From: CAZAFD01 sp964484785
GTDB lineage: Bacteria; Pseudomonadota; Alphaproteobacteria; Rickettsiales; UBA1997
Assembly: GCA_964484785.1 (NCBI GenBank)
Contig: CAZAFD010000013.1
Span: forward strand, 1-21,983
Reading direction: 5' to 3'
DNA length: 21,983 nucleotides
Shown here: piece by piece, positions 1 to 7,678 of the stretch
Position numbering within the stretch: position 1 is the first letter of the stretch
How the letters are laid out: each line of letters begins with the position of its first letter
The notes under the pieces: generated by a model
Seen by the model: only the letters and a program-made list of their open reading frames with translations
Told to the model about the DNA's origin: nothing
Databases searched by the model: none
Translations under genes and position numbers: made by a program

Positions 1-72
1 GAGATAATGGGACTCGAACCCACGACCCTCTGCGTGCAAAGCAGGCGCTCTAGCCAACTGAGCTATATCCCC
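1..72 (-). tRNA. tRNA-Ala (anticodon TGC), 3' end cut by the window edge
   Basis: Read on the minus strand the sequence folds as a cloverleaf: acceptor GGGGATA at 72-66, D-arm GCTC/GAGC, anticodon arm with loop TTTGCAC at 40-34, and T-arm GTGGG-TTCGAGT-CCCAT. The anticodon TGC lies at 38-36, which gives alanine. The 3' acceptor strand runs to the window edge, so only the last paired base, the discriminator and any CCA are missing. The anticodon stem has a C.A mismatch at its base (position 45 against 29). A promoter lies directly upstream, and no tRNA-Ile or 16S rRNA precedes it, unlike the usual alphaproteobacterial rRNA operon. Confidence 0.95.
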
Positions 73-84
73 AATCGTCTTTTT

Positions 85-113
85 ATTCTAGGAATTCAAA
101 AAATAAAAAGCAA
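85..113 (-). promoter_or_regulatory. Predicted promoter of tRNA-Ala
   Basis: Minus-strand -35 TTGCTT (113-108) and -10 TAGAAT (90-85) are separated by exactly 17 bp. The predicted start, near 78, lies only a few bases before the mature tRNA 5' end at 72, as is common for single tRNA genes. Prediction by eye. Confidence 0.6.
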
Positions 114-165
114 GCAGTTTTAATTCTAGAATCTCTAATTTTTTTAAAAAAACAATCAAAATTTC

Positions 166-197
166 TTGCTTTTAGTTTAGAAAAATAGAAATATAAT
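166..197 (+). promoter_or_regulatory. Possible promoter of the GST-like gene and histidine kinase
   Basis: A perfect -10 TATAAT at 192-197 lies 27 bases before the ATG at 225. The best -35-like element is TTGCTT at 166-171, but the 20 bp spacer is too long for an ideal sigma-70 promoter. The octamer context CTTGCTTTT (165-173) is the inverted copy of AAAAGCAAG (106-114), which forms the -35 of the divergent tRNA-Ala promoter. Confidence 0.35.
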
Positions 198-224
198 TCA
201 TATTTGAATTATTTTTAAGTTTGC

Positions 225-911
225 ATGGACTTTATTCTTTATTATAATAGTGTATGCCCATTTTCAAGAAAAATCAGATTTCTGTTAGACGACTCTGATA
301 TTAACTACACCAAGGTTGATATTGCTATATGGAATATAGATAAGGAATTTACAAGCATAAATCCAGCAAACGAAACTCCAGTCCTATATAATGAACAAAA
401 ACATTTGTTTATTTATGATAGTTATATAATAGCCGAATATCTTAATAATATCTCAAAGAACACAGGAATGGATTATTTAACCACAAGAAGTCAAATAGAT
501 TATTTAGAGGCACAAAGATTACATATGTGGTTTGACAAAAAATTCTACCGAGAAGTCACGCAGGCCATTATAGAAGAGACATTCTATAAAACTTTCAGAA
601 ATAATAGCAGTATAATAAATTCAAATAGAATAAAAGCAGCTCGCTTTAATCTAGACTTACACTTAAATTATATGGATAACATTTTAGTTGATAGAAAGTG
701 GTTAGCTTCAGAATTCTTTAGTATTGCCGATATAGCAGCGTCCACACAGATATCTATCTTAGATTACTTAGGTTATATCAACTGGAAGCGTTATTTTAAA
801 TTAAAAACTTGGTATAGTATCATTAAATCTAAAAAGGGATTTAAAAACATTTTACTTGAACGAATAGGTAGCTTTAATCCATCAGTTTATTACAATGATC
901 CAGATTTTTAA
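225..911 (+). CDS. Glutathione S-transferase-family protein
   Basis: This 228-residue protein has the length and two-part plan of a cytosolic GST. The N-terminal thioredoxin-like half carries a CPFS motif (Cys11, Ser14), the conserved cis-proline segment ETPVL at 50-54 and the D-S pair at 65-66 that usually contacts the glutathione gamma-glutamyl group. The helical C-terminal half contains an SIAD motif near 167-170, which resembles the N-capping box of GSTs. Such proteins conjugate or reduce electrophiles with glutathione, or act in stress control like SspA; the substrate here cannot be told from sequence. Its 3' end overlaps the following histidine kinase by 17 bases, so the two are probably co-transcribed. 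No clear Shine-Dalgarno precedes the ATG. The family call is firm and the function is not. Confidence 0.8.
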   Translation: MDFILYYNSVCPFSRKIRFLLDDSDINYTKVDIAIWNIDKEFTSINPANETPVLYNEQKHLFIYDSYIIAEYLNNISKNTGMDYLTTRSQIDYLEAQRLHMWFDKKFYREVTQAIIEETFYKTFRNNSSIINSNRIKAARFNLDLHLNYMDNILVDRKWLASEFFSIADIAASTQISILDYLGYINWKRYFKLKTWYSIIKSKKGFKNILLERIGSFNPSVYYNDPDF

Positions 912-2250
912 AAATATAAAGAAAAAACTCAAAGAACTATTACCAAAAACCTTGTTTGCTAGGTTTGCCCTTATAATAATCACTCCATTATTATTGAGTG
1001 AGATTATTTATATATATGTATTCTTAGTAAGATATTGGTACAAAGCAAACAAAAAGTCTATCAATGTATTAGTTAACGAAATCCGTTTAATTAATAATGA
1101 ATTTAATAGACAAATTGGAACCAGCGAAGCTATTCAACAATGCATTTCTAATGTACAGCACATATCTACAATTGACATCAAATTAATTGATAAAAACGAA
1201 ATTGCCAATCAAGATTTACTTATAAATATATATAGTAAAACTTTCCCTATTAAACAATTAAAAGATGCTCTTATTGATTTAGGCATTAAGGACCCAATGT
1301 GGATGCAATTTAATAAATCTATTTATAGCCTCTATATTAAAAAAAATAACAATTATTTGGTTTTTAATATCGCAAGAAGACGCATAGTTCCGACATCTCT
1401 TGATCTCATTTTATTATGGACGCTATTCCCAAGCTTTTTGCTATCTATAATTAGTTTTATTTTTATAAAGAATCAAATTAGATCTATTAAACGCCTTACT
1501 CGTGCTATGAAGGATTTTTCTTTATTAGAAAAAGAATCTGAAAATTTTATTCCTAATGGTGCTCGAGAAATACAAGAAATAGCTACGGCATTTTTAAAAA
1601 TGCAAGAAGAAATCAAAACTTTTATAAATTCTCGGACCTTAATGTTGGCCGAAATATCTCATGACTTACGCACCCCATTGACAAGAATAAAATTGGAAAC
1701 GGAATTTTTAGAAAATCAAGAAAGCAAAGAGTATATAAAAAAGGATCTGGCAGAAATGGAAAAAATGATCAATGATTATATTATGTTTACCAAGGGTGAA
1801 AAGGCAAATCTTCCAATTGTTGTAGATATAAAATCATTTTTTGATAATATAATAAATAACTATAAGAGAAGTGGATACAAAAACATCCGCATCCAATACA
1901 AACTAATTTCAAATACAGTACTTTTGAAAGCAGATCTATTTAAAAGAGCAATCAATAACCTTATAAATAACAGCATTAACTATGCAAGCACAACAAATAT
2001 TCTTGTAAAAACCACCAACAATACTTTAACATTTATTATTGAAGACAATGGTCCAGGCGTCAGTCCAGAATTAAGAAATAAAATTGCTAAACCATTTTTT
2101 CAAGTGAAGCAAAATGAAATATCAAATTTTGGCCTAGGACTCGCTATCACTAAGAATATAGCCCACCTCCATAAAGGAAAAATCATTTTTACAAAATCTA
2201 AAAGGTTGGGCGGGCTCTGTGTTGTAATAACTATACCTTTATCTTTATAA
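895..2250 (+). CDS. envZ: EnvZ-type sensor histidine kinase
   Basis: The 451-residue protein is a membrane sensor kinase. It has a membrane segment at about 21-46, an extracytoplasmic sensor region of roughly 120 residues, a second membrane segment at about 168-191, a HAMP linker to about 245 and a HisKA H-box ISHDLRTPLTR with the phospho-accepting His256. The HATPase domain follows, with an N-box NNLINNSINYA near 354-364, a G1 box EDNGPGV at 383-389 and GLGLA at 413-417. The H-box matches the EnvZ subfamily, whose partner is an OmpR-type regulator, often responding to envelope or osmotic conditions. No response regulator lies beside it, so it is an orphan here. It overlaps the upstream GST-like gene by 17 bases and its stop codon abuts that of the convergent gapR. 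The EnvZ name rests on motif similarity only. Confidence 0.85.
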   Translation: MIQIFKNIKKKLKELLPKTLFARFALIIITPLLLSEIIYIYVFLVRYWYKANKKSINVLVNEIRLINNEFNRQIGTSEAIQQCISNVQHISTIDIKLIDKNEIANQDLLINIYSKTFPIKQLKDALIDLGIKDPMWMQFNKSIYSLYIKKNNNYLVFNIARRRIVPTSLDLILLWTLFPSFLLSIISFIFIKNQIRSIKRLTRAMKDFSLLEKESENFIPNGAREIQEIATAFLKMQEEIKTFINSRTLMLAEISHDLRTPLTRIKLETEFLENQESKEYIKKDLAEMEKMINDYIMFTKGEKANLPIVVDIKSFFDNIINNYKRSGYKNIRIQYKLISNTVLLKADLFKRAINNLINNSINYASTTNILVKTTNNTLTFIIEDNGPGVSPELRNKIAKPFFQVKQNEISNFGLGLAITKNIAHLHKGKIIFTKSKRLGGLCVVITIPLSL

Positions 2251-2493
2251 AATCATACCAAGAGCTGCCTTATAAGACTCAATCAAACTTTCTTCTTCAA
2301 CAAGTTGGTTTTGATCTTTTTTACGCATTGCTATAATCTTTCTAAGAATCTTTACATCAAAGCCAACCATTTTAGCCTCTTTATAGACAGAAGAAATCTC
2401 GTCAGCTATTTCCTTTTTTTGATCCTCTAAGTGCTCTATGTTATCTACAAATTTTTTTAATTTTAAATCTATTCTTGAATTATTTTGTTCCAT
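2245..2493 (-). CDS. gapR: GapR-type nucleoid-associated protein (DUF2312/UPF0335)
   Basis: The 82-residue protein matches the GapR/DUF2312 family along its length: an N-terminal coiled coil, the conserved core EAKMVGFDVKILRKIIAMRK (about 38-57), and a closing helix ending AALGMIL. GapR proteins of alphaproteobacteria form oligomeric clamps on AT-rich, overtwisted DNA ahead of replication and transcription and assist topoisomerases. The start codon lies inside the 3' end of uvrA (14-base overlap, different frame), so it is very likely translated from the uvrA message. Its stop abuts the stop of the convergent histidine kinase gene, which leaves no room for a terminator between them. The family assignment is strong; the function is by homology. 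Confidence 0.9.
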   Translation of the reverse strand: MEQNNSRIDLKLKKFVDNIEHLEDQKKEIADEISSVYKEAKMVGFDVKILRKIIAMRKKDQNQLVEEESLIESYKAALGMIL

Positions 2494-5431
2494 TTACTGC
2501 GGTATTTGTTTCTAAATTCTTCTTGTTTCGATAGTACCTATCCATTTCTATTTTTAAAAATTTACCAGTCACACTATTATCATTATTACATATCTGTTCT
2601 GGGGTACCCTCTGCTACTACATATCCGCCCTCATTGCCACCTTTTGGGCCAATATCTATTACCCAATCAGAAGTTTTTATAACATCCAGGTTATGCTCTA
2701 TAACGATTACAGTATTACCTTGCTCTACCAACTTATGTAAAACACCTAACAGTCGTTTGATATCATCAGAATGTAAACCTGTTGTTGGTTCGTCTAGAAT
2801 ATATATGGTATTACCTGTATCTTTTTTACTTAATTCTTTAGCAAGTTTAATCCTTTGTGCCTCACCTCCAGACAAGGTTGTTGCAGATTGACCCATTTTA
2901 ATATAGCCTAGACCTACATCTTTTAAAGCTTTACACTTGTCATAAATAAGCGGTTTATCGGCAAAAAATTTACAAGCCTCGTCAACATTCAAATCTAAAA
3001 TATCAGATATATTTTTGCCATTATATTTAATATCTAAAATATCTCTATTATACCTTTTTCCGTTACAAACAGGGCATTGAATAAACACATCTGGTAAAAA
3101 ATGCATTTCTATCTTTATACTACCATCACCTTGGCAATGTTCACATCTGCCTCCTTTTACATTGAAAGAAAATTGATTCACTGTAAAACCCCTAGATTTA
3201 GATTCTTCTAAAGAGGCAAATAGATCCCTAATATACGTAAAAACACCAACATAGTTACACGGGTTAGACCTTGGTGTCCTGCCAATAGGCGTTTGATCAA
3301 TTTGAATAATTTTATCAACACTAGATAAACCCTCAATCTTATCATATGGTGCCGCATTAATTTTACTACCCATTAATAATCTAGACAAAGCTCTATATAA
3401 GGTATATAACACTAAAGTAGATTTACCACCGCCAGAAACACCTGTCACACTACAAAATACTCCTAAAGGAAAGGCCACGTCTATGTTCTTTAAATTATTT
3501 CCACGTGCATTTTTTATAACAATCTGTCTACCTTCTTTAATTTTACGTCTTCTAACAGGAATTGGAATTGCTTTTTTACCGCTTAAATAAGCACCTGTAA
3601 TACTGTTAGGATTCTTTAACACATCTTCCGGTGTGCCTTGAGCAATAACATGACCCCCATTCAAACCAGCTCCCGGTCCAATATCAATTAACCAATCAGC
3701 TGAAAGCATCGTTTCTTCATCGTGCTCAACAACTATAACGGTATTGCCTATATCACGAAGAAGTTTCATTGTCTTGATGAGTTTTTGATTATCTGACTGA
3801 TGTAAACCTATGGAAGGCTCATCTAAAACATAAACAACACCCGAAAGACCAGTTGCGATCTGGGTAGCCAACCTAATTCTTTGACCTTCTCCACCAGAAA
3901 GTGTAGTAGATGGCCTATCCAATGTTAAATAACTTAATCCAACATCTTCTAAAAACTCCAATCTCTTACCAATCTCTCCTAAAATTTTATCTCCTATAAT
4001 CTTTTTAGAGTCATCCAAAACATTAATTAAGTTTTTTATAAATTTTGAAAGATCCTCTATAGACATAGAACAAACCTCTCCTATATTTTTACCACCAACT
4101 TTTATACTCAAGGCTTCTTCATTTAATCTATAACCATGACAATGTGTACAAACAACTTTGCTTTGGTATTTGCCAAGCTCATCTCTTAATAGTTCGTCTT
4201 TATTTTTTATATATTTTTGTTCCAATATATTCAAAACACCTGCAAAACAAATTTTTTCTCGTGAGGTACGTAAATTCCCTTCATATTCTATTTCTATTGG
4301 TCTATCAGATCCATTAAAAATAATATCCTTCACCTCATCTGGATACTTATAAAACGGAGTATCTATATTAAATCCATAGATTTTACCTAGGGCAGCTATC
4401 ATTTTTATATAAACCCTACATTTGGCATCATATCTCCATGGATCAATAGCACCCTCTCTGATTGTAAGAGTTGGATCTAAAATAATTAAGTTCTTGTCAA
4501 ATTTTAATTCTGTACCCAAACCATCACAATATTTACAAGCACCAAAAGGGTTATTAAAAGATAACAACCTCGGTTCAATAGACTCAATCGTCATACCCGA
4601 TTCCGGGCAAGAATACTTACTAGAAAACCTAATCTTATCACCTACACCGTATTCCTTACGCTTAATTGTATACTTTTCAATTTCTTTATCTGGAAATTGA
4701 TCAACTTGCACTAAAATTACTCCGTTATTGTATTCTAAACCAAGACTTACAGCATTAGTAATTTTGTGCATATTAACTTCATCAACAGATGTTTGAAGTA
4801 AAACTATATCAATTGTATGTTTAGCAGTTTTATCTAATTTTGGTAAATTATTTTCAATACTAATTAACTCGCCATCCACAACAACATGTGTAAAACCATT
4901 CTTTTTAACCTTTACCAACTCTTTCTTATGTTCTCCTCTAGAATCTTTAACAAGAGTTGCCAAGATAGTCGCCTTGGTACCTTTTGGCAAAGTCATAATG
5001 TCCAATACCATACTCTCAACAGACTGAGCTTCCAAAGGTTTTCCCGTAACAGGTGAATATGGAACACCAACACGAGCAAATAATAATCTTAAATAATCAT
5101 AGATTTCTGTTGCGGTACCGACCGTAGATCTTGGATTTCTACCAACAACCTTTTGATCTATAGCAATAGCTGGAGATAAGCCATAAACATAATCAACATC
5201 TGGTTTCGTTTGAATATTTAAAAATTGTCTAGCATAACTTGATAAACTTTCTATATATCTTCTTTGACCTTCTGTATAAATTGTATCAAAAGCCAAGGAA
5301 GACTTCCCTGAACCACTAAGCCCTGTAATTACAACAAATTTATTCTTTGGAATTTTAATAGATATATTTTTTAGATTGTGTTGTCTTGCTCCTATAACTT
5401 CTATATAATCAAACTTATTAACGTCACCCAT
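2480..5431 (-). CDS. uvrA: UvrABC excinuclease subunit A
   Basis: UvrA is the damage-sensing ATPase of nucleotide excision repair; it loads UvrB at bulky lesions. The 983 residues are full length. Visible are the first Walker A GLSGSGKSS (37-45), signature LSGGEGQ (511-517) and Walker B VYVLDEPSIGLH (533-544). The second half has GVSGGGKST (664-672), zinc-module pairs C763/C766 and C786/C789, and signature LSGGEAQ (853-859). In the first zinc module the usual CxxC appears as CPES (Cys275 only) followed by C299/C302, a form I recall in other alphaproteobacterial UvrAs. An additional CxxC is at 428/431. The gene starts 39 bases after a predicted -10 and its end overlaps gapR. No alphaproteobacterial LexA box (GTTC-N7-GTTC) was found upstream. 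Confidence 0.98.
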   Translation of the reverse strand: MGDVNKFDYIEVIGARQHNLKNISIKIPKNKFVVITGLSGSGKSSLAFDTIYTEGQRRYIESLSSYARQFLNIQTKPDVDYVYGLSPAIAIDQKVVGRNPRSTVGTATEIYDYLRLLFARVGVPYSPVTGKPLEAQSVESMVLDIMTLPKGTKATILATLVKDSRGEHKKELVKVKKNGFTHVVVDGELISIENNLPKLDKTAKHTIDIVLLQTSVDEVNMHKITNAVSLGLEYNNGVILVQVDQFPDKEIEKYTIKRKEYGVGDKIRFSSKYSCPESGMTIESIEPRLLSFNNPFGACKYCDGLGTELKFDKNLIILDPTLTIREGAIDPWRYDAKCRVYIKMIAALGKIYGFNIDTPFYKYPDEVKDIIFNGSDRPIEIEYEGNLRTSREKICFAGVLNILEQKYIKNKDELLRDELGKYQSKVVCTHCHGYRLNEEALSIKVGGKNIGEVCSMSIEDLSKFIKNLINVLDDSKKIIGDKILGEIGKRLEFLEDVGLSYLTLDRPSTTLSGGEGQRIRLATQIATGLSGVVYVLDEPSIGLHQSDNQKLIKTMKLLRDIGNTVIVVEHDEETMLSADWLIDIGPGAGLNGGHVIAQGTPEDVLKNPNSITGAYLSGKKAIPIPVRRRKIKEGRQIVIKNARGNNLKNIDVAFPLGVFCSVTGVSGGGKSTLVLYTLYRALSRLLMGSKINAAPYDKIEGLSSVDKIIQIDQTPIGRTPRSNPCNYVGVFTYIRDLFASLEESKSRGFTVNQFSFNVKGGRCEHCQGDGSIKIEMHFLPDVFIQCPVCNGKRYNRDILDIKYNGKNISDILDLNVDEACKFFADKPLIYDKCKALKDVGLGYIKMGQSATTLSGGEAQRIKLAKELSKKDTGNTIYILDEPTTGLHSDDIKRLLGVLHKLVEQGNTVIVIEHNLDVIKTSDWVIDIGPKGGNEGGYVVAEGTPEQICNNDNSVTGKFLKIEMDRYYRNKKNLETNTAVNGTK

Positions 5432-5449
5432 AATGTCTATCTACATATT

Positions 5450-5472
5450 AGCATATCTAAATATGCTTTTTT
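5450..5472. promoter_or_regulatory. Palindrome at the predicted uvrA start site
   Basis: AGCATAT (5450-5456), a 4-base spacer and ATATGCT (5461-5467) form a perfect 7-bp inverted repeat, followed on the plus strand by a T run to 5472. On the minus strand it sits over the predicted uvrA start site, where it could be an operator. On the plus strand it has the shape of a weak intrinsic terminator, but no plus-strand gene ends there. Confidence 0.35.
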
Positions 5473-5498
5473 ATAAAACATTCTCAAAATAAAAGCAA
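5470..5498 (-). promoter_or_regulatory. Predicted uvrA-gapR promoter
   Basis: On the minus strand, -35 TTGCTT (5498-5493) and -10 TATAAA (5475-5470) are separated by 17 bp. The predicted start is near 5463, giving a leader of about 30 bases before the uvrA ATG at 5431. The -35 carries the same TTGCTTTT context as the tRNA-Ala promoter. Confidence 0.6.
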
Positions 5499-5694
5499 GT
5501 GTCTATTTGATATAGCTTTACTTGTTTTAAAAATATCCAAGATACATGTTCGTGCTATGTATATAATTACGTCAAATTGGAATAAATAACTCATAATTAT
5601 TATTGTATACCAAATAATTGTTTCCAAAAGAAAATGTTAAAAACATATTGTTTACATAATTTATGAACATAAATAGTTATAAACTATAAACTTC

Positions 5695-5722
5695 TTGAAT
5701 TTATTTACATACATTATAGATT
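5695..5722 (+). promoter_or_regulatory. Possible promoter of the secreted protein-fmt-lpxK run
   Basis: TTGAAT (5695-5700) and TAGATT (5717-5722) are separated by 16 bp and lie about 40 bases before the ATG at 5763. In such AT-rich sequence chance matches are frequent, so this is tentative. Confidence 0.4.
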
Positions 5723-5762
5723 AACTGAGGCTGAAAATTTTAAATTTAAAACATCAAATAGC

Positions 5763-6677
5763 ATGCAAACATTATTAAATAAATTCTTTATACTCGTTAT
5801 TTGTATTATATTTATTCAAAATATTAAAGCTGAATCTATTTCAAAGCTTAGTGTAATAAAGTTGGATTCAGACCATCATGATATGTGTTCTCAGAAAGTT
5901 AAGGATAAAAACGATCTCGAATCATATTGGACATGTAGGATCAATCTTATGCAAAAATATATAACAACCAATAAAAGAAATAAAAGTTTTTCCGAAGATT
6001 ACATGCATGCCTTACAAACAGTATATAAAATAGTTACTTATAGAAAAGAACAGTGTTTAGACAAAATTTACAGACAAAAATTCGGATCTAGATACACACA
6101 GACTGTATTTTTAAACGATACTGACGCTTATTATTTTGACCTGATAAAAGAAAGATTTTCAACAGACATACTATATGCCAACCAGGTTTATACTAAACAA
6201 CAGGAAGAAGAAGATCTTAAAAAAACACGATTGATGTCTAGAGTTAAAAAAGAAGCTAATTGTTATCACTTACGTGAAAATTCAATTAAGTATACTAAAT
6301 GCCTAGAATTACAAGAAGCTAAAGAAACTTGTTTTGAAGAAATAGAAAAAAAACTTAAAGATACAGAAATGCAACACAAGTTTGAATGTAAAAAACAAGC
6401 TATAGAGACATATCCCGACAATTTAGTTTTGTATAACCGCGAGTTTGAACGGTTAAACAATCTTCAACACGATCAATACATTATAGATCGCGATCTAACC
6501 CAAAAGACAGAGAATCGAAAAAAAGAATTATCAAATTTAATCTCTGGCCCAAAATTGTCCAAACAACAGCTAATAAATTTACGTAAAGATGTAGAAATTC
6601 AGTGTAATATCGATAAACAGAAAATTCTAGAAGATTTAAGTTTTAATCTAAACAAAGAGTGCGAGGAGTTAGAATAA
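5763..6677 (+). CDS. Unrecognised secreted, Cys-containing helical protein
   Basis: I do not recognise a family. The 304 residues begin with a clear signal peptide (hydrophobic stretch about 8-18, likely cleavage after IKA at residue 23). The mature part is highly charged, rich in Lys, Glu, Asp and Tyr, and mostly predicted helical or coiled-coil. It has nine cysteines outside the signal, many in short W/x-T-C or x-E-C contexts spread over the chain, which suggests disulphides and a periplasmic or extracellular location. Only 3 bases separate its stop from fmt, and a purine-rich GAGGAG within its last codons could help translate fmt, so the two are probably one transcript. No Shine-Dalgarno precedes its own ATG. 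It is real by signal peptide, codon use and operon position; its role is unknown. Confidence 0.75.
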   Translation: MQTLLNKFFILVICIIFIQNIKAESISKLSVIKLDSDHHDMCSQKVKDKNDLESYWTCRINLMQKYITTNKRNKSFSEDYMHALQTVYKIVTYRKEQCLDKIYRQKFGSRYTQTVFLNDTDAYYFDLIKERFSTDILYANQVYTKQQEEEDLKKTRLMSRVKKEANCYHLRENSIKYTKCLELQEAKETCFEEIEKKLKDTEMQHKFECKKQAIETYPDNLVLYNREFERLNNLQHDQYIIDRDLTQKTENRKKELSNLISGPKLSKQQLINLRKDVEIQCNIDKQKILEDLSFNLNKECEELE

Positions 6678-6680
6678 AAT

Positions 6681-7631
6681 ATGCGATTATTATTTATGGG
6701 AACACCACAATTTGCTGTCCCAACATTAGAAAAACTAATAGAGTTGAAAAATCATGATTTAATAGGGGTTTACACTAAACACCCAAAACCAGCTAATAGA
6801 GGCCACAAATTAGAATATTCTCCTATATACAAAGTAGCTGAAACTAACGGCCTGCCACTTTATACGCCTAAAGGCTTTAAAAAAACCATAAATCAAGAGG
6901 TATTTAAAGAACTAAAGCCTGATTTAGTAATAGTAGTAGCCTATGGTTTAATTATTCCAGAAGCTATTTTAGATGTACCCAAGTATGGTTTTATAAATGT
7001 CCATCCTTCATTACTACCTAAATGGCGTGGTTCCGCTCCAATACAAAGGTGTATGTTATCTGACGATACAGAAACTGGTGTATGTATAATGCAAGTAGAC
7101 GCGGGCATAGACAGCGGAGATATACTTAGAATATCACCAAGGGTATCAACGGATAATATCGAATTTCAAGATTTAGAAAATAAATTGGCCTCAATGGGTT
7201 CTGAATTAGTAGCAGATGTTATTCACGAAATAGAATTAAATGGTTATATTAAACATAAAACTAAACAAGATGATACAAAAGCCACCATAGCTGATAAAAT
7301 CAGTAAGTCAGATGGTTTAATAGATTTTCAAAACTCATCTATAGCTTTTATTGATAAGCAGATACGTACCTTATCTAAATGTTTAGGTACATATTTTATT
7401 AAAAATGATGAAATAATAAAGATTATAAAAGCAGATTTTGTAAAAGAAAAGAATACTCAATACAAACCTGGTACTATAATAAATAAAGATTTCCACATAC
7501 AGTGCCAAGATGGAATCTTGAAACCATTAATTTTACAAAAACAAGGTAAAAAAGTTATGGGGGTAAAGGATTTTATAAACGGTTATAAATTCCAGGTAGG
7601 CGACATTATAGAAAGCCAAGTTGAAAAATAA
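6681..7631 (+). CDS. fmt: Methionyl-tRNA formyltransferase
   Basis: Fmt formylates the initiator Met-tRNA with 10-formyl-tetrahydrofolate before translation starts. The 316 residues are the normal length. The catalytic triad is intact as Asn106, His108 and Asp144, at the same positions as in the E. coli enzyme, within INVHPS and GIDSGD. The folate-site signature SLLPKWRG lies at 110-117, and a C-terminal OB-like domain follows from about 205. The usual partner def (peptide deformylase) is not next to it. It follows the unknown secreted-protein gene by 3 bases and is followed 47 bases later by lpxK. Confidence 0.97.
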   Translation: MRLLFMGTPQFAVPTLEKLIELKNHDLIGVYTKHPKPANRGHKLEYSPIYKVAETNGLPLYTPKGFKKTINQEVFKELKPDLVIVVAYGLIIPEAILDVPKYGFINVHPSLLPKWRGSAPIQRCMLSDDTETGVCIMQVDAGIDSGDILRISPRVSTDNIEFQDLENKLASMGSELVADVIHEIELNGYIKHKTKQDDTKATIADKISKSDGLIDFQNSSIAFIDKQIRTLSKCLGTYFIKNDEIIKIIKADFVKEKNTQYKPGTIINKDFHIQCQDGILKPLILQKQGKKVMGVKDFINGYKFQVGDIIESQVEK

Positions 7632-7678
7632 ATTAATTTATACTAACATACTCACTAAATATTAAAAGTATCGTTTTG

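Larger units (their letters stand above)
5432..5762. other. Gene-free divergent intergenic region (331 bp)
   Basis: This is the longest stretch without a gene. It holds the uvrA promoter with its start-site palindrome at the left end and the promoter of the secreted-protein gene at the right end. The middle is very AT-rich. It contains an inverted repeat ATACAT (5542-5547)/ATGTAT (5557-5562) with a 9-base loop, and an imperfect one AAAGCAAGT/ACTTGTTTT spanning about 5492-5527. I see no convincing small ORF, tRNA or riboswitch in it. Confidence 0.7.

Noticed and set aside
2485..4700. Several plus-strand reading frames inside uvrA
   Set aside because: They are antisense to a full-length conserved uvrA and have no family features.
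5542..5562. ATACAT/ATGTAT hairpin as a small RNA or riboswitch
   Set aside because: Only a 6-bp AT-rich stem, no known riboswitch motif and no terminator beside it.
5432..5762. A LexA-type SOS box upstream of uvrA
   Set aside because: No GTTC-N7-GTTC or similar alphaproteobacterial LexA site could be found by eye.
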